From: BD2-11 sp965221785
Lineage (GTDB): Bacteria > Gemmatimonadota > Gemmatimonadetes > Longimicrobiales > Gaopeijiaceae
Direction: 5' to 3'
Length of the DNA: 64,000 nucleotides
Assembly: GCA_965221785.1 (NCBI GenBank)
Contig: CBDCSR010000003.1
Location: 1,612,001 to 1,676,000, forward strand
Below are positions 1 to 7,390 of the stretch, in pieces. Position numbers and translations under genes: made by a program. Positions within the stretch are counted from its first letter, which is position 1; every line of letters begins with the position of its first letter. The notes beneath the pieces were generated by a model. It did not search any database. It saw nothing but the letters and a program-made list of their open reading frames with translations, and was not told the DNA's origin.

Positions 1-903
1 GAGGAGCGCGTCGTCGAGAGCGGTGGGGGCGTTGGCATCACAGGCGATCACCACCGCCGCCAGGGTCAGGCCGGCCAGCGTCACCGCGCGTAGTGGGCTC
101 CACTTCATCTTCTTCGCAGCCATGACCTTCAGTCTCCGTTCGAGGGAATGTCGGGATTCGACGAGGGCGGGCGTCAACACCCAGCGGCGGTGCCGTCCTA
201 CCCCGATGGCGAGCAGCATCTTTCCGTAGTCGTCCGCCGGGATTCCGGAGGCGATGACGCGCCGGTCGCAGTCGATCTCGACGGCACCGCGCAGGTTGCG
301 GACCATCCACCAGACCGCCGGGCTCCAGGGGAAGAGAGCGGCGATCACAGCGCCGTAGAGGAGAGCCAGGTGGTCTCGGGCGCGCGCATGCTCGCGCTCG
401 TGAAGGATCGCGACGCGGCCGGCCCGCTCACCCGCGCAGAAGAGCCAGTCGGGGATCACCACGGAGGGGCGTGCCACGCCGATCAGCGCCGGGCCGAAGC
501 CCTCCGACACGTAGACATCCTCGCCGTCCACCGACCGCCGGGGCCAGCGGCGGCGTGAGCGGGCCATGAGGCCCAGGATTGCGCCGAACACCAGGAGGGT
601 GGCCAGGGAGGCGGCGCCCCAGGACATCGCCGCCATGCGGTCGAGCATCGGGCCGGAGGTCGACGCAACCGGATTCTGCGCCGCCAGGGCGACCTGGTCG
701 ACGGCCGGCGAGGCGATCGCGGGAGCCTCCAGCATGGGCGCCGGCGGCCTCGCGGAGAGGGGGATCACCACCGCCAGCGTGAGGGCAGCCAGCCAGGCGA
801 AGCGCCGCGGCCATCCCATGGCCTCGCACAGGCGTTCGCAGGCCCATCCTCCGGCCGACAGCAGACCGCCGATCACCGCGGCATATGCCATCCATATGAT
901 CAT
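1..903 (-). CDS. M56 (BlaR1/MecR1-type) membrane metalloprotease, partial
   Basis: Expected sensor partner of the BlaI-type repressor encoded immediately upstream. The frame leaves the left edge after 301 codons. I see hydrophobic segments at about residues 5-20, 35-50 and 92-113, the zinc motif HEREH at 168-172, the downstream EIDCDRR (209-215) whose Glu is the usual third ligand, and another hydrophobic stretch near 274-288. The ATG at 903 overlaps the repressor stop as ATGA, so the two are translationally coupled. In this family a signal activates the protease and the repressor is cleared from DNA. Whether a sensor domain follows lies outside the window. No beta-lactamase is next to it, so a beta-lactam inducer is not supported. 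Confidence 0.9.
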   Translation of the reverse strand, partial: MIIWMAYAAVIGGLLSAGGWACERLCEAMGWPRRFAWLAALTLAVVIPLSARPPAPMLEAPAIASPAVDQVALAAQNPVASTSGPMLDRMAAMSWGAASLATLLVFGAILGLMARSRRRWPRRSVDGEDVYVSEGFGPALIGVARPSVVIPDWLFCAGERAGRVAILHEREHARARDHLALLYGAVIAALFPWSPAVWWMVRNLRGAVEIDCDRRVIASGIPADDYGKMLLAIGVGRHRRWVLTPALVESRHSLERRLKVMAAKKMKWSPLRAVTLAGLTLAAVVIACDANAPTALDDALL

Positions 904-1307
904 CGGTCTTCCTCCTTCTCCTGGGCGCGATCCAGAATCGAGCGCATGCGCTCGATCTCCTCGTCGGTGAATTCACGGTTCTCGACCAGCGTCGCGAGCA
1001 GCAGCTCCGCGGAACCGTGGAAGATCTTGTTCATGACCCGCCTGAGGGCGCTGCCGCCCGCATCCGCCGATTCGACCAGTGGGTAGTAGCGGTGGGCCCG
1101 CCCTTCCTTCTCATGGCGAACCGCGTTCTTGCTCCTGAGGATCTGAAGCATCTTGAGGACGGTGGTGTAGCCGACATCCTCGCCGAGCGCGTCCCGGACC
1201 TCCGCCACCGTCCCCGAGCCCTGGCGCCAGAGGACGCTCATGATGTCCAGCTCGCGGTGGGTAAATCGATTCGGTTCCGGTCGCCGTCCGGCTGATTCAT
1301 CCGTCAT
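900..1307 (-). CDS. BlaI/MecI/CopY-family transcriptional repressor
   Basis: A 135-residue winged-helix repressor, normal length for the BlaI family. The N-terminal two thirds carry the typical pattern (THRELDIMSVLW at 16-27, GYTTVLKMLQIL at 46-57, then the wing with RAHRYYPL at 70-77). The C-terminal helix is the dimerisation and cleavage region and ends in acidic/basic residues. It is followed by the M56 protease in an ATGA overlap. Its promoter (TTGACA-17-TACACT) is flanked by two copies of ACGAAG-N2-CTTCGT, one touching the -35 box and one just after the -10 box. This suggests autorepression. The same palindrome occurs 17 kb away in front of a propeller lipoprotein gene, which is probably a second target. 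Confidence 0.93.
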   Translation of the reverse strand: MTDESAGRRPEPNRFTHRELDIMSVLWRQGSGTVAEVRDALGEDVGYTTVLKMLQILRSKNAVRHEKEGRAHRYYPLVESADAGGSALRRVMNKIFHGSAELLLATLVENREFTDEEIERMRSILDRAQEKEEDR

Positions 1308-1331
1308 ATTGCGCTTCCCGTACTTCCGTTC

Positions 1332-1345
1332 ACGAAGGTCTTCGT
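1332..1345. promoter_or_regulatory. Candidate BlaI operator 1 (ACGAAG-N2-CTTCGT)
   Basis: Perfect 6+2+6 palindrome lying 7 bases after the -10 box of the repressor promoter, so a bound dimer would cover the transcription start. BlaI-family dimers bind short palindromes in this position. That BlaI binds here is inferred from location and recurrence. Confidence 0.72.
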
Positions 1346-1352
1346 AGTCAGA

Positions 1353-1381
1353 AGTGTAGCCGATGGTTCCCCGGATGTCAA
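1353..1381 (-). promoter_or_regulatory. Sigma-70-type promoter of the repressor-protease operon
   Basis: On the minus strand TTGACA (1376-1381) and TACACT (1353-1358) are separated by exactly 17 bases, upstream of the repressor ATG at 1307. One palindromic operator abuts each end. Confidence 0.75.
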
Positions 1382-1394
1382 CGAGGGTCTTCGT
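1381..1394. promoter_or_regulatory. Candidate BlaI operator 2
   Basis: Same palindrome as at 1332 with one mismatch in the left half (ACGAGG), starting at the outer edge of the -35 box of the repressor promoter and 49 bases from operator 1. It also lies about 20 bases upstream of the -35 of the divergent promoter at 1415, so it could control both directions. Confidence 0.62.
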
Positions 1395-1414
1395 AGGATG
1401 ATTCCGGGAGTCCT

Positions 1415-1443
1415 TTGCCGAGATCCGTTGAGACCGCTACGAT
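1415..1443 (+). promoter_or_regulatory. Candidate promoter of the propeller lipoprotein gene
   Basis: TTGCCG (1415-1420), 17-base spacer, TACGAT (1438-1443) on the plus strand. Transcription would start near 1450. An ATG at 1453 would then be almost leaderless, which favours the GTG at 1543 as the real start. Confidence 0.5.
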
Positions 1444-1542
1444 CGGACCGGGATGATGAACGTCAGTCCGCGGACCCCGTCTGGCGTTGGCCGCGCAGCA
1501 GGCGCAACCCGCCCACCGTCCACCGGCAATCGTGAGGCGCCC

Positions 1543-2763
1543 GTGCCTCGATCCAGATGGGTTCTCCAGTCCGTAGCGGTCCTCCTCCTGTCCGGTCTTG
1601 TCTCGTGCACGGCCCCGGACCCGGTTCCGTCCCTGGTCGTTCAGCGAGACAGCGCCGGTATCCGGATCATCGAGGCGCTGAGACCGCTGTGGGGCGATTC
1701 CAGCCTCTGGAGCATTGATCCGGAGCCACGCATCGATCTTGTGCGCTCCGGGAGTGGTCCCTCGCACGAGTTCTTCCGTGTCCGCGACGTCCGGCAGCGT
1801 CCGGATGGATCGGTGGTGGTCGCCGACCGGGGCTCGCAGGAGGTGCGCCTCTATTCGGCGCAGGGGGAGTTCCTTGGATCCGCGGGGGGCGTGGGAGACG
1901 GTCCCGGTGAGTTTCGCAATCTCTGGAAGGTGGAGCCATCGGCGGACGATATTCTCGCTCTTGACCAGCGAGGCCGGGTCGCGGTGTTCACGCCCGATCT
2001 GGTGCCGACGCGCACCTTCGATGTGGCGGACCGCGTTTTCGACCTTCACGACCTTCATGACGGTACGGTCCTCGTGGAAGTCCGCTCGTCCACGGAGACG
2101 CCGCTCGGAAATCAGGTAGTCCGTAGTCCGCGTGCGCTGCTGCGCTACGATCTGACCGGCGCGCGCATCGACAGCCTCGGGGAGACAGCTGGAATTGAAG
2201 GGGTATCCCGGGTTGTCGACGATCAGTACATCTCCGGCAGGCCGCTGTTTGGCAGGGAGGGACACCTGGCCGCGAACGGCGACGTGATTCTGGAAGGGTC
2301 CGCGGACCTGATGGAGGTGCGGGAACTCTCCGTCACCGGCGATGTCGTTCGCATCCTGCGCATTCCGGACTATCCGCTGGGCCTCACCGACGAAGAGGTC
2401 GCCGCGGAGCGCGAGGCGCAGTTCGATGTGGAACTGCCCCCGGGGGCGACTTTTCCTCCGTTCTTCCGCCGATTCATCGAAGAACTCCCGGCCTCGGCGG
2501 CTCGTCCCGCCTACGCCGACATCCTGGTGGACCCTTCGAGAGCGGTTTGGCTGGAACTGTACCGGGGACGGAGCGAGCAGGACCGGCCCCAGGCGTGGCT
2601 GGTGCTGGATGCGGACGGCGCTTGGCTGGGCACCGTGGACGCGCCGAACGATTTCGCGGTGATGGACGTTACCATGGATGCCGTCCTCGGCGTCTGGACG
2701 GACGAACTGGGCGTGGAGCACCCCCAGGTGCTGACCCTCGCGCGAACGCCGACCGGTATGTAG
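1543..2763 (+). CDS. Six-bladed beta-propeller lipoprotein
   Basis: Exported lipoprotein of the 6-bladed propeller type abundant in Gemmatimonadota and Bacteroidota; no enzymatic role is known to me. From the GTG at 1543 the product is 406 residues. It has a short basic N-terminus, a hydrophobic core and a lipobox ending SGLVSC. An upstream in-frame ATG at 1453 would put 30 extra residues before the signal, so I prefer 1543. Blade repeats show as VVVADRGSQEVRLY, DGPGEFRNLW and DILALDQRGRVAVF. It is a paralogue of the protein at 17068-18366, with matching RDSAGI/TDSAGV starts and DGPGEF/EGPGEF loops. Both genes have the same palindrome in their promoter regions, suggesting joint control by the neighbouring repressor. 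Confidence 0.78.
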   Translation: MPRSRWVLQSVAVLLLSGLVSCTAPDPVPSLVVQRDSAGIRIIEALRPLWGDSSLWSIDPEPRIDLVRSGSGPSHEFFRVRDVRQRPDGSVVVADRGSQEVRLYSAQGEFLGSAGGVGDGPGEFRNLWKVEPSADDILALDQRGRVAVFTPDLVPTRTFDVADRVFDLHDLHDGTVLVEVRSSTETPLGNQVVRSPRALLRYDLTGARIDSLGETAGIEGVSRVVDDQYISGRPLFGREGHLAANGDVILEGSADLMEVRELSVTGDVVRILRIPDYPLGLTDEEVAAEREAQFDVELPPGATFPPFFRRFIEELPASAARPAYADILVDPSRAVWLELYRGRSEQDRPQAWLVLDADGAWLGTVDAPNDFAVMDVTMDAVLGVWTDELGVEHPQVLTLARTPTGM

Positions 2764-2777
2764 CCGACGCCGGCCGG

Positions 2778-4112
2778 TCAGCCAATCGCCCCGATGCCCG
2801 CCCGCGGGAGGCGGGGCTCCTCCGCGGCCGAATCGATGGGCACTACATCGGTGGCATGGGGACCGCACTCCGGCCCCGCCGCCCGACACGCCGACAGCGC
2901 CTGCCTGAGATCGGCGACCAGATCGTCCGCCGACTCGATGCCGACGGAGACGCGGAGCAGGCCCTTGCCGATCCCCGCGACGGCCTGTGCGGCCTCGTCC
3001 ATGGCCGCGTGGGTCATGGTGGCCGGGTGGCAGATGAGGCTCTCGACGCCGCCCAGCGACTCCGCCAACGTGAACAGGCGAAGCCGGCCGAGGAGTTCTT
3101 CGGCTGCCGTCCGCCCGCCCTTCAGCTCGAAGCTGAACAGGCTGCCGTACCCGGACTGCTGGCGGCGGGCGAGGTCCTGGCCGGGGTGCGTCGCAAGCCC
3201 CGGATAGTAGACGCGGGCGACCGCGGGATGCGACGCGAGCAGGTCGACGACCGCGCGCGTGTTCTCCTCGTGGATGCGGGTGCGGGCGAAGAGCGTGCGC
3301 ACGCCGCGCAGCGCCAGGTAGCTGTCGAAGGGACTCTGGGCCGCGCCGGTGGCGTTGGTCCACCATGCGATCTCCTCGAACAGTTCGTCGCTCGCCGCGA
3401 TCACCGCGCCGCCCACGACATCGCTGTGGCCGTTGATGAACTTGGTGGTGGAATGCACGACCAGGTCGAAGCCGAAGTCGATGGGCTGCTGGAGCGCCGG
3501 TGAAAGAAAGGTGTTGTCGGCGACGGCGGTCGCTCCCACGCGCCGGGCCTCGCACGCCACCGCGGCCAGGTCGGTGATGCGCAGCAGCGGGTTGCTGGGC
3601 GTCTCGACCCAGATCATGCGCGGCCCCTGCTCCAGCCCGGCCGCGAGCGAGACCGGATCCGTGAAGTCCACGAAGCGCACGCGCAGCCGACCCTGGCGCT
3701 CAAGGCCAACCAGCAGGCGGTGCGTCCCCCCGTAACAGTCGTGCGGAGCCAGCACCAGGTCATCGGCGTGCACCAGGTTGAGGACGACGCCCACCGCGGA
3801 CATTCCGGAGGAGGTCGCCACGGCGTCCGCGCCACCTTCGAGTTGGGCCAGCGCGCAGGTGAGATGTTCGCGGGTGGGATTGGCGGATCGGGTATAGTCG
3901 TATTCCGGGGTGTGGCCCAGAGCCCGAAAACGGAAGTTGCTCGAAAGATAGAGCGGGGGCATGACCGCCCCATAGGCGGTGTCCGAGGCGAGCCCGGCCC
4001 GGACGACTTCGGTCGCCCGCGCGGAGATGCGGCCCCTGCCTTCGGGACCGGGTGCCGTCGCGGCGAGGTCATTCCCAACGAAGTTTCCATCCCGGGTACA
4101 GTGCTCTTTCAT
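2778..4112 (-). CDS. metB: Cystathionine gamma-synthase / Cys-Met metabolism PLP enzyme
   Basis: A 444-residue PLP enzyme of the Cys/Met-metabolism family; it joins activated homoserine to cysteine or another thiol in methionine synthesis. Visible marks are YDYTRSANPTRE (substrate loop Tyr/Arg), ATSSGMSAV (PLP phosphate binding), ETPSNPLLRITD, and the Schiff-base Lys in VHSTTKFINGHSDVVGG. The phrase SPFDSYLALRGVRTL resembles MetB more than MetZ/MetY, but exact specificity (cystathionine synthase versus direct sulfhydrylation) cannot be settled from sequence alone. The first 30 residues before ATEVVRAG are an extension. It lies 3 bases downstream of metX and both are under a SAM riboswitch. 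Confidence 0.9.
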   Translation of the reverse strand: MKEHCTRDGNFVGNDLAATAPGPEGRGRISARATEVVRAGLASDTAYGAVMPPLYLSSNFRFRALGHTPEYDYTRSANPTREHLTCALAQLEGGADAVATSSGMSAVGVVLNLVHADDLVLAPHDCYGGTHRLLVGLERQGRLRVRFVDFTDPVSLAAGLEQGPRMIWVETPSNPLLRITDLAAVACEARRVGATAVADNTFLSPALQQPIDFGFDLVVHSTTKFINGHSDVVGGAVIAASDELFEEIAWWTNATGAAQSPFDSYLALRGVRTLFARTRIHEENTRAVVDLLASHPAVARVYYPGLATHPGQDLARRQQSGYGSLFSFELKGGRTAAEELLGRLRLFTLAESLGGVESLICHPATMTHAAMDEAAQAVAGIGKGLLRVSVGIESADDLVADLRQALSACRAAGPECGPHATDVVPIDSAAEEPRLPRAGIGAIG

Positions 4113-4115
4113 GGT

Positions 4116-5225
4116 CTATCCCTCCTGTCGGACGGAAACGCCGAGGCTCTCCCGCAGAGCGGCCTGGTATTCCGGTGCGTGGAGGAGAAAGGCGTCGTGC
4201 CCGCCATCCGAATGGAGTATCCGAAGGCGCGAACGGGCTCCGGTCCGCCGGTGCATCTCCTCGACCAGCCAGAGCGGCACCGATCTGTCCTCCTCCCAGG
4301 CGATCAGCCAGGAGGGGATCGTCAGCGCCTCGGGCTCGAGGTCGCACAGATCGATCGAGGCGCACAGCGTCAGGTAGGTTCTCGCATCGAACCGCCCGGC
4401 GAAGGCCCGTCCGCGCTTCCACAGGTAGCGGTCCACCGGGTGGACCGGCTTGCCGCTCGAGAGGTCGGCCTCGAACGAGAAGCGCGCGTCCAGCCCGGCG
4501 TCCGTCTTGTAGGTGGTGAAGGCCAGCGCCCTCGCGATGGCTACGCCGTCGGCCTCGCGGCCCTGGTCGCGTGCGAACTCGAGGATCGCGCGCTGTACGC
4601 TGCGCACCCCGGTCGCGAGGGGATGGGGGCGGTGGGCGGCCGCAATGACGACGATGCCCTCCGCTCGCCCGGGATGCCGGATGCCCAGGGCCAGCGCGGC
4701 GTTACCCCCATAAGACGCGCCCACGGCCCGATGGACCTTCTCTTCGCCGAGGTGGTCCAGCACGGCCACCACCGCGTCCGCCTGGTCCCCCGGCGTGATG
4801 TGGAACTGCGTGCGGGACGCATCGCGCCCGACCGGCTCGATGGTGCCCGGCGCGCCGATGAACTCGATGCCGATGACGCGCCACTCGCGCGAGTCGATGG
4901 CGAGCCCCGGTCCGACGATCTTCCGCCACCAGCCTTCCGAGCGATCCTCGGCGTTGGCCGACACGTGCCGGCTCGCCGAAATCCCGCCCATGGCCAGGAG
5001 CAGTGGCGCGTCCTCCGGCCCCGCGACCTCGAAGGGAACCCGGAATCGCGCCACCAGCCCGGGTTCGAGTTCCGGCTTCCACCCAGGGCGCATGTAGACC
5101 GCTCCGCGGCGGACGGGCGGCAGTGTGCGGGCGCGCGGGGTCTGCCTGAGGTCGGGCACGCTCCCGTTGCGGGCGGGCGGGTACGGAAGCGGAAACGTTC
5201 GGGGAGGGGAGGTAGTCGGTTGCAT
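4116..5225 (-). CDS. metX: Homoserine O-acyltransferase (MetX-type alpha/beta hydrolase)
   Basis: Cytoplasmic enzyme that acylates homoserine, the first committed step of methionine synthesis. At 369 residues it has the usual MetX length. The nucleophile elbow is GASYGGNAAL; the C-terminal DGGHDAFLLH supplies the His; the lid region contains FDARTYLTLCASIDLCD. The order of motifs resembles the Xanthomonas-type MetX that uses succinyl-CoA, but acetyl versus succinyl donor is not decided here. It is the first gene after a SAM-I riboswitch (5294-5415) and is followed 3 bases later by metB, so methionine excess should shut both off. Confidence 0.88.
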   Translation of the reverse strand: MQPTTSPPRTFPLPYPPARNGSVPDLRQTPRARTLPPVRRGAVYMRPGWKPELEPGLVARFRVPFEVAGPEDAPLLLAMGGISASRHVSANAEDRSEGWWRKIVGPGLAIDSREWRVIGIEFIGAPGTIEPVGRDASRTQFHITPGDQADAVVAVLDHLGEEKVHRAVGASYGGNAALALGIRHPGRAEGIVVIAAAHRPHPLATGVRSVQRAILEFARDQGREADGVAIARALAFTTYKTDAGLDARFSFEADLSSGKPVHPVDRYLWKRGRAFAGRFDARTYLTLCASIDLCDLEPEALTIPSWLIAWEEDRSVPLWLVEEMHRRTGARSRLRILHSDGGHDAFLLHAPEYQAALRESLGVSVRQEG

Positions 5226-5293
5226 CCTGGCTCTCCACAGGTTGGGCGCGATGCCAACCCCTGGATGCGCCGGGCGGCGAAGCCGACCGAGGC

Positions 5294-5415
5294 ACTCATC
5301 TCTCGGATTCCATCACGGGAATCCGCGGGAGTTGGCACCGCTAATCGCTCTCCAGAGAAAACGATCCGGTTGCCCCGGCGTCACAGGGCCAGTCCCTCAG
5401 CCGGTCTCGATGAGT
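5294..5415 (-). ncRNA. SAM-I riboswitch (S-box leader) of metX-metB
   Basis: Reading the minus strand 5' to 3', ACTCATC (5415-5409) pairs with GATGAGT (5300-5294) as P1. Between them lie the conserved S-box blocks GAGGGACTGGCCC, GGGGCAACCGG and GGTGCCAACTCC, plus a P4-like hairpin GGATTC...GAATCC. This matches the SAM-I consensus core in order and spacing. It sits about 70 bases upstream of the metX ATG. In high-G+C phyla such leaders often act by closing the ribosome binding site; I see no clear terminator hairpin with a T tract here, so translational control is more likely (inference). Confidence 0.9.
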
Positions 5416-5423
5416 TGGGTGAG

Positions 5424-5450
5424 AATGTAAGGCCGTTGCGGGCCTGTCAA
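5424..5450 (-). promoter_or_regulatory. Probable promoter of the SAM riboswitch-metX-metB unit
   Basis: A perfect TTGACA (5445-5450, minus strand) begins just after the stop of the upstream DUF411 gene. The nearest -10-like hexamer is TACATT (5424-5429) with a 15-base spacer, shorter than ideal. It directly precedes riboswitch P1. Confidence 0.5.
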
Positions 5451-5460
5451 GGGCTTCCGC

Positions 5461-6042
5461 TCAGCGGCGCGGATCCACCTCCGCGTAGACCTCCACGTTG
5501 CCCTGGCGGTCCCAGGAGAGGACCCGATAGGGTCGCGCGCCGATCCCCTCCATGCCCGGGGAGCCGATCGGCATGCCCGGAACCGCGATGCCGACGACGT
5601 CCGGCCGCTCCTCCAGCAGCCGCTTGACGTGCTCGGCCGGGATATGGCCCTCGACCACGTAGCCGTCGATCAGCGTGGTGTGGCACGACGACATCCGGGG
5701 CGGCACGCCCGCGTCGATCTTCACCGGGATGATGTCGTTCAGGTCGCGCGCGTCCACCTCGAACCCGGCTTCCCGCATGTGATCGACCCACAGGCTGCAG
5801 CAGCCGCAACTGGGTGTCTTGTAGACCAGTGCTTTGGGGAGGGCGTCGGCGTCGGTCCGCGCGGGCGAAGCCGCCAGGGTCGCGGTTGCCTCGCCGGCGA
5901 CACCCGTCGCCACGTCCCCGGAAGCGTGCAGTGCATGGGCGTCGTGCGATGCCGGTGCGCCATCCGCGTCGCGTGGCTCGGCCGGCCCGCAGGCGACCAA
6001 GATCAGGAAAAGGAAGCCGACGGTGGGGCGAAGCTGAGTCAT
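5461..6042 (-). CDS. DUF411 family periplasmic metal-binding protein
   Basis: A 193-residue exported protein with a lipoprotein-like start (FLFLILVACG, Cys at 18), a His/Ala-rich linker (residues 25-60) and a DUF411 domain from about residue 70. The domain carries the CGCC cluster (in TPSCGCC), SSCHTTLIDGYVVEGHIP and GIAVPGMPIGSPGME. DUF411 proteins are periplasmic copper- or other metal-associated proteins often found near copper resistance genes. Here no copper genes are adjacent, so the metal and role are open. The metX promoter starts at its stop codon. Confidence 0.85.
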   Translation of the reverse strand: MTQLRPTVGFLFLILVACGPAEPRDADGAPASHDAHALHASGDVATGVAGEATATLAASPARTDADALPKALVYKTPSCGCCSLWVDHMREAGFEVDARDLNDIIPVKIDAGVPPRMSSCHTTLIDGYVVEGHIPAEHVKRLLEERPDVVGIAVPGMPIGSPGMEGIGARPYRVLSWDRQGNVEVYAEVDPRR

Positions 6043-6157
6043 GAGAGCCTCGGAATCAGAGAGCGGGGCAGACCCGATTCAGCGGAGCAGATCCGCGCGT
6101 ACCTCTTTCCAATCTAGCACGAGGTCATCCGAATCGCCGAGCCGAATTGCGGCTCCT

Positions 6158-7390
6158 CTATCCCTCGATCGCCAGATTCACGATTTCGCGAAAGCGCGCG
6201 ACCGGATCGCGGCCCCGCGGCGTCTGCGTGAACACCAGCACGATCAGGTTCCTGGAGGGATCCACCCAGGCGCCGGTGCCGTCGGAGCCGGTGTGTGAGT
6301 ACACGCCATCCTCCGACACCGACCATCCGTACCCGTAGGAGCGCGCCGGGCCCTCGGAACCGGGGTTGGTGCGAATCTTGGGCGAGGTCATCAGCTCCAC
6401 GGTCTCCTCGGAGATGATCCGCTGCCCGTCGTAGACTCCGCCGTTCAGGAACATCTGGCAGAAAATCACATAGTCGTCCGCGGTCGAGATCATGCCTCCC
6501 GAAGCGCGCACGAAGGGGACCTGGGGCGGGTCCCCGGGGGTCCATCCGGGCATCCAGCCGCCTTCGCCGTCGCGCTCGTAGTAGACGATCCCCATCCGGT
6601 CCAGCTTGCCGTCCATCTTCTCCGCGATTTCGTGATGGTAGCTGTCGTGCATGCCGAGGGGCGTGTAGATCTCCTGGTCGAGGTACTCCTCCAGCGGCAT
6701 CCCCGACGCGATCTCCACCAGGGCGCCCAGGGTGTTGTAGCCGGGGTTGTTGTAGCTGTAGGTCGTACCGGGGATGGCCTCCGCGCCCACGCCGCCGAAG
6801 CGGGCCGCTTCCAACTGCAGGGTGGGAGCGTTCGGGTGCTCGGGGGACGGATCCATGTAGGGCTGCAGGAAAAGCGTCGGGATGCGGAGCCCGCTCGCGT
6901 GCGACAGCAGATGGCCGATGTTGATGAAGCCGGCGCGATAGTTGTCCCAGGAGGGCATGTGTTCGCGCACGAGGTCGTCGTAGGCCAGCCTACCGTCCTC
7001 CACCAGTTGCGCGATGGCGGTCGCCACCGGCGGCTTGGTGTTGGACGCCATGCGGAACATGGTGCCCGGCTCCATGGGGATGCCGCGCGCCTTGTCTCGC
7101 CATCCCAGAGCCTCGTGCAGGACGACCTTGCCGTCCTTTGCCACGAGCAGCACCGCTCCCACGAGGTCGCCCCGCTCGATGGCCTCTTCATAGAGCGCCA
7201 CGCCGCCGGCGAGAACGCCCTCGGACATGCCCGCGTCCGCCGGCGCTGCGCGGGTGACGACCGTTTGCTGGGCCGCCAGCGGGATGGCTGGAGCGAGGAC
7301 GAGAATGGACGTCAGCACGGCGAGGAGACGGGCCATCGTCAAGCGGACCCCGAAGGGTCGCCGGGGCGGATACAGGGGAGAATGTGTCAT
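6158..7390 (-). CDS. Exported serine hydrolase (class C beta-lactamase-like fold)
   Basis: A 410-residue protein of the beta-lactamase/DD-peptidase superfamily (esterase EstB/AmpC-like). Motif 1 SxxK is seen as SNTK in MASNTKPP, motif 2 YxN as YNN in YSYNNPGY, and motif 3 as HTGSDG. An ATG 18 codons in (7336) gives a cleaner signal peptide, MARLLAVL... ending before AAQQ. The true substrate is unknown; these proteins hydrolyse esters or D-amino-acid peptides more often than beta-lactams. The start overlaps the stop of the DUF2891 gene as ATGA, so they form one unit. Confidence 0.86.
   Translation of the reverse strand: MTHSPLYPPRRPFGVRLTMARLLAVLTSILVLAPAIPLAAQQTVVTRAAPADAGMSEGVLAGGVALYEEAIERGDLVGAVLLVAKDGKVVLHEALGWRDKARGIPMEPGTMFRMASNTKPPVATAIAQLVEDGRLAYDDLVREHMPSWDNYRAGFINIGHLLSHASGLRIPTLFLQPYMDPSPEHPNAPTLQLEAARFGGVGAEAIPGTTYSYNNPGYNTLGALVEIASGMPLEEYLDQEIYTPLGMHDSYHHEIAEKMDGKLDRMGIVYYERDGEGGWMPGWTPGDPPQVPFVRASGGMISTADDYVIFCQMFLNGGVYDGQRIISEETVELMTSPKIRTNPGSEGPARSYGYGWSVSEDGVYSHTGSDGTGAWVDPSRNLIVLVFTQTPRGRDPVARFREIVNLAIEG

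Noticed and set aside
1378..3555. 725-codon open frame on the minus strand across the propeller and metB genes
   Set aside because: It is antisense or out of frame to two clear genes, has Arg/Gly/Pro-biased composition and no domain; a GC-driven shadow.
3720..5627. 635-codon plus-strand open frame opposite metX and metB
   Set aside because: Conserved MetB/MetX motifs are on the minus strand and the SAM riboswitch faces that way; no family features in the plus frame.
6158..7390. Beta-lactamase controlled by the BlaI homologue
   Set aside because: It is 5 kb away behind metX-metB, no ACGAAG-N2-CTTCGT site is upstream, and its SNTK/YNN/HTG motifs fit esterase-type hydrolases.
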